Source: Litomosoides sigmodontis
Lineage: Eukaryota; Nematoda; Chromadorea; Rhabditida; Onchocercidae
Direction: 5' to 3'
Length of the DNA: 64,000 bases
Assembly: GCA_963070105.1 (NCBI GenBank)
Contig: OY718803.1
Location: 7,111,823 to 7,175,822, forward strand
Program-made: the position numbers and the translations under genes
Part shown: positions 37,675 through 50,512 of the stretch, in pieces
How positions within the stretch are numbered: the first letter of the stretch is position 1
Layout of the letters: each line of letters opens with the position of its first letter
Notes under the pieces: model-generated
Database searches by the model: none
What the model was told of the DNA's origin: nothing
Seen by the model: the letters and a program-made list of their open reading frames with translations, nothing else

Positions 37675-38670
37675 GGGCCTTGGGCATACATTTTCTTAAT
37701 TATTTTAGCTTGTACAGCACATATACAGTTTAAATATCGCAATTTTAAGTGCTTTTAGACAAAAAATGAATTGCTGCACTAATGCGGCTATCTAGTTGAT
37801 TTTTGAGAAAATCTAACATGTGGAATCAATGGCTTAAAGACATAAAGGTACAGTTGCAAAAACTACAAAATACAATTGCAAAACTACCTGACATTCTTGT
37901 AGAAAGCTCGTCGACCTTTGCATGTGACCCACTGATGAACCTGACACGTCGTGCGAAATAACCTAGTAGCCACTGTCGAGCAGTTGCGTATCTTCAATAT
38001 TCTATTTAATAGCATATGGTACTCTTGCTTCAGATATTATGTGTTTGAGTCTTGGATATTTCGAAGTACAAAGTGCATTTCAGTCTACTACTTACTGTTC
38101 TTACACCACTTAAGCAATTTATTATTTGGAAGCATTTTATGAAGAATATTATTTAATAGGATGACAAAATAATACCGGAGCGCAGTGGTGCTCCGTAACA
38201 TCAGTCTGCCAACAATATCGACATTTTGCTTCTTTCTGTAATGTGTACTGACCAGCGCACTGCCTTTTCGTGGTGCAATTTGAAGTTATTGTGGCACCGT
38301 ATTCACACTCTGGAAACTTGCAATCCAAACAAGAACCATATAATGTACAATCTGCCTTACCACAGCTATAAAGATCTTGCATAGAAACGCATGCAAGAAA
38401 ATAATCTTAAATTTGATAAATAATTTTTATATTTAAATTTCATTCCCAACAATACACTATCAAATTATTTCTCTTGAAAGCTCTGAAAAAAAGAATGCAT
38501 TTAACTTAAAACCTAGACATTCGACAGATATTGTAATAGTAAAAAAGTGTACAATTCGAAAGCACTTACAATGAGTCGTCATCCCTTGGAGGCTTTTCAT
38601 CGGACTTCATCAAATCAGTTCCTGCACAGATGATGAAGTTCGTTGTTAATAAAAACAGGGCATGAATCAT
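37383..38670 (-). CDS. TM2 domain-containing protein 3 (TM2D3/Almondex)
   Basis: Four exons, 38670-38570, 38365-38176, 38027-37888 and 37596-37383, give 214 residues. A clear signal peptide (MIHALFLLTTNFIICAG) is followed by a cysteine-rich lumenal region (CGKADCTLYGSCLDC; CRYCWQTD). Exon 4 is the TM2 domain: CNWSSGYSWWKAMFLSITLG, the family DRF motif in GFGADRFYLG, GLGIWTFVDVVLIGVGYIGP and the conserved C-terminus DGSLYI. TM2D proteins act with gamma-secretase/Notch signalling; fly Almondex is the TM2D3 orthologue (family knowledge). The exon 3 start is the least certain boundary, as two acceptors keep the frame. ADAM10, another Notch-processing component, lies in the same window; that is probably coincidence. 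Confidence 0.9.
37635..37671. repeat. (TA)n microsatellite in TM2D3 intron 3
   Basis: A 37-bp perfect TA run, close to the 3' splice-branch region opposite the exon 4 acceptor. Length variation is likely. Confidence 0.9.
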
Positions 38671-39562
38671 TGTGCTGCATGTTTCATATTGTCATCGTAT
38701 AGCCTAATATACCAGAAAGAGTAATTTACATGAATGTAATTAACAGTGAAGCAGTTAAAATTATCATCACTGCTGTTACATAAACTATCAGTTATCGTTT
38801 TCCTTGATCATTCTGTGTAACAATTCTACAACTGTCTAATTCTTTAATGAATTTAATACGGAAAGGAATGACATGCCTCCAAGCAGGCACCAGGCCTTAT
38901 TCTAAAAAATTTAGACTTTTAACAAACATGTAGACACTATTTTACCCAGTCTTTTCTCTGCGGCAAACTAATCAATTTCAAACACAAGAAAGACAGCTAG
39001 CAACCAGTGTTTGCTTTAGATATAAATTCGTAAAAAGGAGGTCAGGCAAAACAATGTTTCCTAAATGGTATATATCTGAGAATACCACAAATGACGTCCG
39101 GATTTAACCGTATTTGATGGTGATAGTGATACCGAGCGTAACAAACTGGTTTATTCCGAAATTTCCACAACGAAATTAAAATGAACACAGAAGAAGCCAT
39201 TTCAAGCAGAAAGTACAAAATACGACTAGGTGGGTCATCATAATTTCTTCAAGAGAGGGAAGCAATAATGAACTGAGCAACGGGACGCAAATCGACGGGA
39301 ACGTTGAATCGGACGAATGAACAACTAAGAAGGTCTTCTTGCTTCCACCGCTTTGTTTCGTCCACAATAACGCTGAAACTTTGAATTTAAATAGTGCCGT
39401 AACCAAGCAAACAAATCCAGTTTACAATGACTCCTTTAAGAAAGCAAACAAGAAAAAAAAACGTCAGATTTCAAATCAGTCACCCATTAGTAAATTTAAA
39501 ATGTGATTAGAAAACTGTATTATTGGTTCCTAATATTTTTTTCCTTCGCCATTACTTGTCCT
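38671..39562. other. Intergenic, no feature seen
   Basis: About 0.9 kb upstream of TM2D3 and downstream of the MEK5-like locus. An open frame at 39176-39406 is unsupported. Confidence 0.5.
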
Positions 39563-41552
39563 TTAGGATTTATCCAGAGGGCTATAAGAATACACATAGT
39601 AATTCCTCACTACGCCGACAAAGTCAGTTGGGAGATATTCGGGATCAAAAAAATTCATAATATTGAAATTCTTGTCAAAAACGACTCCCATTGCAGCCGA
39701 AACATCCTTACCAGTATTCACTGTCAGTGGAAAATTTCCTATGGCCAACTCACATATGGTCAAACCAAAGCTCCATATATCTGAACGTATTCTGAAAGAG
39801 GTCGGGATTAATAAATTTAACTATCAATAATAAAAAATCAGTGATCATTAATCATCGAAAAAAGGACCATTTTGAAAAAGTTCTCGTGTTAATTATTGCC
39901 TTGTTTACCTTAAACTACATTCCTATCATAAAAGCAACTCCGCAGTTCCTCTTAGAAAGGAAACTACTCTGATGATGTTCAAGTTTCAGCGTTGAGAAAT
40001 TATGGTGTTTGAATATTTCAGATATTTTAGTACCTGTAAGGACCACCTCGTATACGTTCAGGAGCCATGTACACACTGGTGCCAACAAAACTGCAAGCTA
40101 CAGAGCGTTACATTTGTTTCGAAACTCCGAAATCATATATTTCGACGTCACCACGAGTATTCACCAGTATATTGCTTGGCTTTATATCTGTACTTTTTTG
40201 AATGAAAACAAGAGAACTTTTAAAATAATTCTAGCATTCAGCAGTAGAAGCATAACTGTTTGCTGCTCTTACGAAATGCTTTTTTCGTTCAATAAAAACA
40301 AACTTTTTCAGAAATAGAGAGACCGGAAATGTTAACAAATTTAGTTTCTGCATTAACATTAAAAAAAATCGGTGCTAAAGCGAAAAAAGATGTGAAATAA
40401 AACAAAAAAAATCGTTGTACGTGTCTTATAATACGGGCAAAAAACAAAACCTCTATGCATCACTTTATGTGCCCAAAGACGATGAAGTCCGCAAATAATT
40501 GATACAACTGCGGGAACAAGTACCGAAGTAGGCAACTTTTTGTAGCGATCCAATGAGCCCCCATCCATAAATTCCATACACAAGCACAGTTCACCGTCAA
40601 GGAGTGCAGCGTATAAGAAATTTACAATGTATGGACTGCAAGAATACTGCACAAGACAAAATCAGTGATTCAGTCAAAACGAACAATGCTTCACCTATCT
40701 TGAACTAAATACAGTAATTAGGGAAGAAGGTATGCTCAGACCGCTCCTTAGTACTTCATTAAACTTACTAGATATTCAACGCATAAAATAAATTAGAAAG
40801 GATATTTTTTATTGCCTGATTTCTCATTTTCTGAATTCGAATGTCTTTGAGCAAAAAGGGTAGTTTTACAATCCTTCGTCCGAACACATGTAATGAGAAC
40901 ATATAATAAATTGGACTAGAAACCTTGCTTAAAAGCTGTACTTCTCGAGCAACAACAAAATGTTCTCTACAACGATGAACAGAGATACATTTCAGTGCCA
41001 CAATCCGATCATGTTCCACGTCTAGAGCTCTGAAAGTTGAATTTTATTTCATACTTTTCAAGATTTGAAAATCTCATCTTTGCTTCAGCTTTTGTTCTCT
41101 CCCTTGTTGAATGACATAGCAAAAAAAGACTAACTTGTAAACAGTACCAGAATAACCGAATCCGACAGTATCTAATCGCTTCAACATATCCGTCATAATA
41201 CTTGCTAAATTACCATCCAAAAAACGCCCATCTTGCGAAACTGATAACAACTGGTAATTATTACTTTTCTAACCTACTAGACCCTTCGATTTAATAAGAT
41301 AGCTTCCAAAACCATCAAAAATCAACTTTTCACTATGTCATAAGGCAAATGAGAACAAAAAAGAAAAAGTTGGCGGTGATGTACGTACTCCATTTTTTTA
41401 TAGTTTAGGACGTGAATAAATCTCAGATAAAATCTAAAAATATTACGACTAACTTAAGTGAATCCTGAGCGGATGCATTCTTGGTGAAGATAACATAGCA
41501 GCAAGTTCTTCATTGGTTCGAACAGCCATAAGAACACCATCTTCATCTTCAT
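39563..41552 (-). pseudogene. MEK5 (MAP2K5)-like kinase with in-frame stop
   Basis: Exon-like blocks 41552-41454, 41240-41135, 41029-40924, 40646-40451, 40187-40034 and 39791-39563 join in phase with GT-AG sites. The first is the second half of a PB1 domain (DEDEDGVLMAVRTNEELAAM). Kinase blocks follow: glycine loop VGFGYSGTVYK, VALKCI lysine, MEFMDGGSL, HRDIKPSNILVN, DFGVSKQ, FVGTSVYMAPERIRG, SDIWSFGLTICELAIGNFP. This pattern is MAP2K5. Between DFGVSKQ and SFVGT the frame reads M-stop-RSVAC, with TAA at 40108-40110, exactly where MEK5 has LVNSIAK. The C-lobe also ends early at SPLDKS without subdomain XI. Either a decaying pseudogene, an assembly error, or a 21-nt intron (GTAACG..TTGCAG). The N-terminal half of PB1 was not found. 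Confidence 0.7.
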
Positions 41553-42292
41553 CTAAAATTTCTTTTCATATTTTTTCGGAGTTGTTCCTAGAAGTGCTAC
41601 CAAGACAAACCTTACTGCTGCACTTAGAAGATAATTCTAACTTTATTAGCAAAAGTTTAAATTTAATTCTTGTCTTTAAAATGACATTTAGCTTTAAATA
41701 ATGATACGTTGATAATAGCATTCACTGCTTGTTAACAGTGAACAATTGCAATGTGCTATACAATGCAGACAGTATGTATTGACAGTCCCATTCCACCCAG
41801 AAATAATTCTTTAGTAGTTCCCTCGATAAAAGTTACTGGGAAAGCAAGTGGTTAGACAATAACGCTGCGTGAGGTACCAACTTTTATTTTTACGCAAGTA
41901 AGTAACATAACTTGTAAAAAGCAATTTGAAGAAAGAAAAAGGATAACGCGAACAAAGAAAATGCTGGAGATGTTGGTGAGGTGATATAGCGGCAAGAAAG
42001 GTCGTCCACGGACACGTCACGTCCGTCGCCGCTCGATTCATCCAGAACGATAACGTTCAGTACCCATCTCACACAGCACTCACTTCGCAGTAAACGAGGA
42101 ACGCAACTGATCATTGACCGGGGTTACAATCCTTCTGCAAGTGTCCCATTATGTGTCCACGTCATCATATTATTCAAAACAAATGTGTGCAGCTATTTCT
42201 GAAGTAGGTAAGATCTGGATAAGGGTACTTTCCTCTTACGTGTTGGGTATTAATTCCTCCATATGACATAGAAAGAAGGTGACAGGACGGGA

Positions 42293-42369
<77 letters not shown>

Positions 42370-44043
42370 ATACCACCATGCATCCATCCTACGACCTGTC
42401 TCGATCACCTGCACTTTGGAAATATGTTTATCAATTACCTTGGAGGAATAACCTTTCTCCTTCTTTCTCTCTCCCTCTTTCACCATGTGCTTGGAAAAGA
42501 AGAGTTAACTGAAGGTGAAAAGCATCCTGAAATGTTATGGGTGATGTTGGAAACTGTAGCAGAACACATCTCCTCATCGTCCTTGCATTTCAGAGAAAGG
42601 CCGTCTTTTCACTCCTTTATCCCCTCACGTCATACGTCCGTAGAAAGTCGCTCCACACATTCATGTATAATCATTTTCATCCTTCTGTCAATCATTCCTT
42701 AAGATAATTTCGATGGAAATTCCTGCAGAAAATTTTACAAATAGATGAAGTGACAAGTGCAGTTAACTGATTGATAGATCGATCGATGAAATAGGAAGAA
42801 GTCGAAATCTAACAACTTGCATACTTTAACATCAGATGAGTCACATCAGTTAGCAAATTTTCTTACAAATTAATCTGATTTCTTCCATTTTTCATCTTGT
42901 TATTTGCGCCGACGGAAATGATCGATGGATCAGTGGCTTTCGTACACGCACGCTCATCTCGTATTTTCACTGCAAACAATTAATTAAAAGAATGGAGAGA
43001 ATTAGAAAGGAAGTATTTGTAGCATTGTGATGTACCTACTACTACTCCTCATGGCCGCTACAGTTTGCCGTACGTTTGTGCAGCGTACAAACGGCGTACA
43101 CGTTGTCGCATATTTGCTTTCGAGCAGCGTATTTCTTCGTGACACTTTCAACCGCATTTTTGGGAATGGATTTTTGGTAGTTCAGTGAGACGCTTAACGA
43201 TAGTGCAAGTGAGCTTTGTGTTTTCACAAATGAAGCGAAAGCTCAGAGAAGAGGAGGAGAGGGAAGGCACATGTTGATTGACCTCGAAATAGTTGGGAAC
43301 GTTGAAATGCACCTACTTTGATATGTATTAAGTGGCACCCGCAGGTTGCTAGCGTGCAGCATGTCTTCAATGTTCACATGCACTGAGCTGCAGCAATTCT
43401 AAGTGTCATATTTGTCACAAACCCTATTTAACGATCATCCCACTTTCTCCTTGTCTACCGTTTCTATCGTAGATGCATGAAAGAGGAAGGGGGAATTACT
43501 GACTTGAAAAGTGTGCTTCACTTCATAGCAGTTGTATGATGGATTTGCATTATTAGCGGATGAGCTGTTGAGTTATCAATTGCACGTTACTCGGAAGTAA
43601 AACAACTTGACGTGCGTGAAGTAAAGTTAGTTAGAGCAGAGTTCCAAACTGTACAAATATTTCCTTCATTAAGAATATCTCTCAGCATTGCATGTTATTT
43701 CCACTCCAGTGAACCGAACGATGCTTTCATCAGTTTTTATTTAATTTCGTTGGCAGATAACTTACTTTTACTGAAAAATACGGTGTGTTTCGTGTGCATT
43801 CACTATTTGAACAGCTTTCTTTCTTAGCGCATCGTTGCCCATGTGGAATTCTCATTCCCTCCTTTATATTTCTTTCTATCGCATCACTTGTATTATCCAG
43901 TCTCTCTTATTGAAATATCGGTGTGTAGGAACTCCACTCTGTACTCACTCACTCTTTGATTTTGTCTTCTATTTAGCAGTGAGCATTGGAAGTTGAAGCT
44001 TACGTTTAGGCATGTATTTCATGAACAGAACGGTTGGTAAGAG
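41553..44043. other. Intergenic region with long (GA)n tract
   Basis: About 2.5 kb between divergent MEK5-like and cyclophilin genes. It may hold the missing 5' exons of the kinase. Apart from the GA tract, no conserved exon was seen. Ser/Leu- and Arg/Glu-rich open frames here come from the repeat. Confidence 0.5.
42290..42367. repeat. (GA)n microsatellite
   Basis: About 75 bp of nearly perfect GA repeat, the longest simple repeat in the window. Confidence 0.95.
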
Positions 44044-45295
44044 ATGAATTACTTCCAGATGGTTTGGCATTACGGGCTGTTGTCGATGTTATGTGTAATT
44101 AATATCTACGCTACACCGGAATTAGACGATGGACCTAAAGGACCAAAAGTAACTGACAAGGTAAATATGGCGCTATCTTTTTGTGGTCACTTTTCCTTCA
44201 CTACTTTTTTGCGATCCATCGGAGAAGTACTGAGATGGATCTCAAAATAGTTAAGAATATATAAATATGCATCCGTCATACTATGAGCAAGTTCATGTTG
44301 CAGAAGGTAATACGACCTGTTGGTTGGATCATTTTCAGGTATTCCTAATTCTTTGCTTCCGCTGTCTTCGTGCTGCTTATTTTATTTAATTATTTCCCAA
44401 AAATGAAAACGCTTTCAAACAGTATTTTAAAAGCATGATTTTTTTAGGTTGTTTTCACGATAAAAATAGGAGACGAAGAAGCGGGAACAGTAACAATTGG
44501 CTTATTTGGGAAGACAGTCCCGAAAACTGTAAAAAACTTCATCGAATTATCGAAAAAGGCAGAAGGAGTAATTCTTTTTACTATAACTGGATTTTTAATA
44601 TGGAAACAATGACTTTCTAATCTACTTGATCTGCTTACCAATGAATTTCAAGTGCAAGGTTTTGAAAAATTCTAGTTAACAAACGAGCTTTTCTCATCCT
44701 TCTTCGAAATTTCAGGAGGGATACACTGGCTCGAAATTCCACCGAATTATCAAAGACTTCATGGTGCAAGGTGGAGACTTCACTAAAGTAAAAACTTTCC
44801 ACATATGTATTTTTTCTGCAATAGTAAACCATATACCGTTCATTTTACTACTGTTTGTTCCTGACACTAAAACATTTATTCGCTTCAGGGTGATGGCACC
44901 GGCAGCAAATCTATTTACGGTGAGCAATTTGCCGATGAAAATTTCAAACTGAAGCATTACGGTGCTGGATGGGTTAGCATGGCAAATGCCGGACCAGATT
45001 CGAACGGTTCCCAGTTCTTCATCACCTTAAAAAAAACACCTTGGCTTGATGGAAAACACGTTGTTTTCGGCAAGGTACTGTGTCTAATTCTGAGTTCTTG
45101 TTTCCGGCCACCTAGTTCTCTTTTAATTTGCATTGTTTTCAGGTTCTTGACGGAATGAAAGTAGTAAGGAAAATGGAAAATACGAAAACAACAAAACCCG
45201 GTGACACGCCCCTAAAGGATGTGGTAATTATAAGGGCTGAGCATGTTGTTGTAGATGCTCCATTTGCGATCCACAAGGCCGATGCGGAAGAATAA
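44044..45295 (+). CDS. Secretory-pathway cyclophilin (peptidyl-prolyl isomerase B type)
   Basis: Five exons, 44044-44160, 44448-44567, 44716-44787, 44889-45074 and 45143-45295, give 215 residues. An N-terminal hydrophobic signal (residues about 5-24, [18 protein letters not shown]) precedes a complete cyclophilin domain. Active-site blocks are [36 protein letters not shown] and [13 protein letters not shown]. The order and the C-terminus resemble C. elegans CYN-5/CYN-6 and vertebrate PPIB. It should assist proline isomerisation in ER folding, notably of collagens, which worms need for cuticle (inference). The C-terminus has no KDEL. An AATAAA lies near 45439. All introns are phase 0. Confidence 0.96.
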
Positions 45296-45594
45296 GTGCG
45301 TTTTTTGAAAGTCGACCCACGAATTTTCAAAACATGGTTCATCTGCATCTGTTGAGAAAACTTTGGAAACAGCTCTACATAGTTTATTCAGGGAATTATC
45401 TTGGTTTTTGTTGTCGTTATTGCTAACTTTTAGTAGTTAATAAATTACAGCTAAAAATGTATGAATTAACACAACCGTTCATAAGAACAAAAAAATGTTC
45501 AAATTGTATGCAAAAAAAAAAAACTAAATATCTTAAATCTTAAGTGATATGAAAGACTTGACTTTTAGAAAGGAAGGGCAAAATCAAGTAACAT

Positions 45595-48500
45595 TTAGGA
45601 GAAAATAGCTTTAATACAAAAACTGGTGTAATCCGGAGAACAAAGTTCCATTACGAACAATTGTGCATTCTTATCCGAAAAATAAATTTTCACATCTACT
45701 TTTGAGCTCTCAATTGTTTCCAACTCTAATTCGCCGGTTGGAGGTACCACTGTACACATGTCACCACAACAAATCACCACTCTTATTACAGCCTGCAATA
45801 ATCCTTGGGGCTTCAATATTCTTTATAAACACTAATCTTTCATGTCCGCTTGGCACTGTTCAGAGAGCTGACAATCAACCCTAAGTGAAGCAACAGAACT
45901 TACTCCAGAAATATCCTGCAATTAACCGCCAATCGAGTTAGTACAATACCGGCGCCTAAGCCTTATTGTATATGTCTTGAATTTTGAAGATTTATCATAG
46001 TAAGTTGAATTTACTAGACTTACATCACTTTCTTTTTTAATACCGTTTAGCCGAAATTGAACATTTCTGACGTGTTGAACACCAAAATCAAATGACCAGC
46101 ACAGTTCCCCGCTTGTTTTGCCCTCTTGGCAACATATATATGCCACATTGTCCATTTCATCCACTATTCGGCACACATTTTCTCGCTTAGCAACCAAACT
46201 TTCCCAACCCTTTATGATGTTAGCACCTCTTCTGTACTGATCTTTCGCACAATTATATTCCAAACTGAAATATCTTTGTAAATGCCCATCAACAATTTAG
46301 TGAGCGAATGTACTGATAGTAAATCTTAAACAGTTTTCAAGAATCAATTAACCGTTAACAGTTTTTAAGAACTAATTAAGCGTTTTTCTCATTACCATAC
46401 TGTCACATTTTATTTCTACTTTCCTTCACTACGGTTTGAATCAATCTTTTTTATCCCATAAAATTGTGTCCGAATAATGCGAGTTAATGCAAAGAAGGTT
46501 ATTAGAGCAGCATACAAATACACCTTTATAATACGTAATTGCTCCAAACACCTTCCCTTCTCATGGAGTAAACAAAGTAAATAACCTAAAAACTTTGTCA
46601 GAAATTTCTTTTGCAGTTGGCACAAGCACTTGCTTATTTGACTTTTCATCTCCAATTTCTCCACGTTGTTTCCTCCATTCCTCAGATCCTGTTACTCGTC
46701 CTTGCCCTTCTACCTTACTCCCATCACGTATTTGCATTGTAGGACTGATGAACTCAACCAGTTCTTTCATATACCTCCTTTCTAGTTCCTTCTTCCTCTC
46801 TTCCGACATCGAACTTGCATAGCGATTGTTCAGTTTCTAAAGTTTTTGTAGGCATTTCGTACAGCACACCATAAGCTACTAGAAAAAAAACAAATGAATG
46901 ATCTTTTTCTTCATATTGAAACTTCCTTGACATGTTTCATTATTTTATTCATTTGAGAAAATCATCATGTTTTACTCTAGAAATATTTGCTTCCTGAACG
47001 CAACTAACCCTTATGAAATTTCTCAGAACTATTTCTCGACAAGAATTCCTTCTCCTAAGCGTTTCAAAATAATTGAAGGTATATCTCCATGTAACATCTC
47101 GTACGTGATCCAAACCAAAAGCAAGCACATAATTCAAATTTTTTCCCCATCCCTAAAAATTGGAAGCACATAAAAATAAATCGTAACCTCGTCAGGCTTT
47201 ATGCAAGGTCAGAAATGAGAGAGTATATAAACGATATATGAAAAAAATCCCGAATACATTTAAATATCTATGCGATGCGTCTGCTTCAACGTCGAAAAAG
47301 AACCTTTTCATATAATAAAGGAGTGTCAATTATATTTTCACATGGATCACAATGAACCCATCTGTCTAACTCTTCTATCCATACTTCACACCAAACATGA
47401 TCTGTTACATCGTAAACCCACCTGAAAAGGTTATCATTTTTAACTGATCAATAGTGATATCAGCGAAATACACATATCCCCAGTTCTCCAAATTTATTAT
47501 AAAAAAAGATGAAATTTTAAAGTTGGTGGAAGAATCGCGAAAAAATAAAGCACAACAAATGTTGCAGGGACTAAGCATAAACTTAAAACTTGTTTGTTGT
47601 TCATTTAGCTCATATTTCAGGAAATGATATGTCACTGTTCAAAACAGGGTATGTCATTTCCTAAAATAAAGTTCATTTATCACCGTCTCACTTTACAAAA
47701 CGCTTCTTTGAAACAAATTTGGTGACAATTCAACCAAAAACAGGATGATGAATTTGATGCCTTACCGTGTCTCAAGGTCCAACGATCGCAAGCACAGTGT
47801 GAAACAGTTCGCCCATTCACCACATCTTCCGCATCTAAACCATCGAGAGTGAAGATAAAGTTACATTTTACATGAATAGAACAAAAAAGCACAAGGATTT
47901 ACAAAAAATTAAACAAGTAACCTTGTTTCTAGCAATTTTACTGGATCATTATAGCGTGGAAAACGAACATTTGTGTCACATTTTCGACACTTATAAATTT
48001 CGACGCGGCAGGCACCCCACTTCTGTTCTTCGGTTGAACCTCCTTGTATTTCTAGAAAAAAACCTGTCTGTGTAAGCTAAACCCCAACAAATTATGCTTA
48101 AAAACTGAGAATCAGTAAAAATCAGTATCAAGTAAACTTTGCTTTCAAGTCTTCCAACCTGCAGATTTTTCTGCATCCTGCCCACACAATTCACATTTCG
48201 GGATATCAGTCCATGTAAAAAATTCTGTTTTGAACCAATTTAATAACAATTTCACAAGTTCGAATTTGTTTGCTTTCCCATTTACTTTGCTTGCTTCCAT
48301 CAGTTTGTCGTAAGGCATAAGACTTCTAGCTAATGTTTGTGATACTTCATCTTCATAAATTTGCATCTAAAATGAAATACATAGAAATAAAAAACCGTTC
48401 ACATTAACTCCTTATTTAACGATTGTTGAGTAACTTTACCAAAATAATGTACAAATTGGATGGTCACATAATTCAATTAAATGAGTTTATATTTGGGGTT

Positions 48501-49190
48501 CGAAACTAAGTTTTCCTATTTTATTCATTACTACTTTGCAAGATCACAGATATTGAACAATTATTTACCCCTTGTAAATATTGAACGAATTTCTCCAAGA
48601 AAAGCCTTTCATCTGACGTTGCAGTAATGCCTTTCTTAAGCTGCTGAACAATCTTCGTTTCCAACACTTCTATATTTGCGCCCATCATTCGGTCCACTTC
48701 ACGACCGTTATATAAGAAAACAAACGTAGGCATTGCGTTAATTCCAAACTGCGTGCTTGTTTCTACAATTAACCAAGATAATTTGCTCAAGCTATTGACT
48801 GTACCACTCTCTGCATAATTGGGGCTTTAAATCTACAAGATAAAGTTTATTTATGAAGAAGATAAAAATGAACCAAAAGATATATCAGTTAAATTTTAAT
48901 AAGAATAAAAAAAAGCTAAAACCTACCGTTAGCAAGTTAGGCTATGAAGGCCTGATAAAAGAAACAATAACAACGAAGATAAAGTAAAAGAACGAACGTC
49001 TGCATATTTCCACATTAACTTTGATAAAAAGGACTTGTCGATACTTCTCAGAGAGCCTTTCTACGTGTGGTGAAATCATACGACAAGGGCCACACCAGTC
49101 GGCATAGAAATCGATGACAACGGGTTTCGCAGTTGCTTCTGCGATAAACTGCGAGAAAGCCGAATCATCGGGTAGCTCACGCACAACCAT
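45595..49190 (-). CDS. png-1: Peptide:N-glycanase with N-terminal thioredoxin domain (PNG-1/NGLY1)
   Basis: Eleven exons: 49190-48998, 48762-48569, 48366-48159, 48051-47922, 47834-47766, 47421-47304, 47152-47009, 46836-46586, 46264-46024, 45915-45904, 45792-45595; 585 residues (C. elegans PNG-1 about 606). Thioredoxin domain: [20 protein letters not shown] and [12 protein letters not shown]. Transglutaminase-like core: zinc cysteines in KCELCG and YKCRKCD, nucleophile in [13 protein letters not shown], catalytic His in VTDHVW and Asp in HCDPCEN. The C-terminal PAW domain includes [19 protein letters not shown]. It deglycosylates misfolded glycoproteins in ERAD and, in worms, activates SKN-1A/Nrf1 (family knowledge). 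The Trx fusion is a nematode trait. Exon 10 is 12 nt. An acceptor TTCTTTACAG precedes the ATG by about 25 bp. Confidence 0.94.
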
Positions 49191-50512
49191 TGCTCGGTGC
49201 TCAATTAAAATTATCTGTAAAGAAACGATACCTGAAGTACATCACGGAAAGCTAAAGTATCAGGTGCGCTTGCTAAAATAAACTATCTTGTAATTAAAAA
49301 ACAACCTCAAATGTTGTTCAGCAAACAAATTAGTCAGTGGACTTGAAGTTGCAACTGTCGATAATTTGAAAGTGAAGGTAAACGGATCCAAATACAGCCT
49401 ACCAATCAATCAATAAATGCAATTCTATCCCTGCCAGTCCCTTTCCACCCACCTGCTCCATTCCGTTCCAACTCATTCCGCATCAATTCCTTCTATTCTA
49501 TTCCACATCAGAGCACTTTCGTTAGTCGTTGGACGCAACGAAGTTGCGAATTTGTAACGCGCGAGTTAAATAACTAAGTCCCTTAACTTAACGGTGAAGT
49601 CGGCAGTATAGCTCTGCTTTGTTAATTAACTGTTGTGGCAAGTGTAATGTGCGGGAGTTTCAGTTTGTATTCAATTTCAAAATAAACTGCACCTCGTCGG
49701 TTGAGTTCAGCTGCGAGCTGCGAAGTCCGCCACTCCTGCTCACCCTGAGGGAAGACGTACCTATGGGACTCGAACTTTCACCTGTCCTCAGTGCTGCCCA
49801 ACACAGGAAGAGAAGCACGGGTTTATCCTTATTCCGCTTTCGTAATAAGCAAAAAGTAGTGTTGAAATGTAGTAGTCTTACTACTAAAGCGACGGCATTA
49901 AATTCGAGGTGTTGTTTATTCCTCACGAAATATGTCATTATCTTACTCACCTTATCCTTTATTACACTATGGACGAAAACTTACATAATTTTAGTCCCAG
50001 TCGTAATCCTTACAATATCCTTCTGCACTTATAATCACTCCTTTGACTAACAACTAATAAAGTAAATGCAAATATATCTCTAGTGTGATTTTGTTACTTA
50101 TACACAGGATTCTCCAGCATGCTCGAATATCCAAAATATTAAAAATCTCGCAGTAATTTAAAAACGTACAACAGCATAAGATAAGGGATAGGACTCAGTG
50201 ACACAATTTTCAAATAGATGGTAGTGATACTTTTGGAACACATATGAAAACTCATACATGACGTTTACTAGCAGTGATGGATCAGTGTGGACACACTCAT
50301 GCAATTAGCATATTTTTTTAATTTGATAATGCTTATCACAAAAAAAACCGAATCAAAATGTACAATTTCATAATCCAGATGACTTTAAGAATGGAAACAT
50401 AGCAAAAAAATAAGCAAATAAGATGAGCGCAGTAATGCGTCACAATAAGTATGCAACATATGTACAACAAAAGTGACACTTTGTAAACTACAGGAATTCA
50501 GTGAACTTGAAG
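49191..50512. other. Intergenic with a GC-richer island at about 49.5-50.05 kb
   Basis: Between NHE8 and PNG-1. The stretch 49500-49860 is richer in GC than its surroundings and is open for 143 codons on plus (no ATG start) and 96 on minus, with no known domain. It may be a transposon or LTR remnant. The rest shows nothing. Confidence 0.4.

Noticed and set aside
38149..38382. TM2D3 starting at the Met before DLYSCGK
   Set aside because: A signal-peptide exon at 38670-38570 joins in phase to an acceptor at 38365, giving a secreted-topology protein as expected.
41811..42114. Candidate upstream PB1 exon of the MEK5-like gene
   Set aside because: Similarity to the PB1 start is too weak and no donor in the right phase was found.
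42174..42512. Ser/Leu-rich and Arg/Glu-rich open frames
   Set aside because: They are translations of the (GA)n tract on the two strands.
49619..50050. 143-codon plus-strand open frame
   Set aside because: It has no ATG start or domain and the opposite strand is also open; discussed only as a possible repeat remnant.
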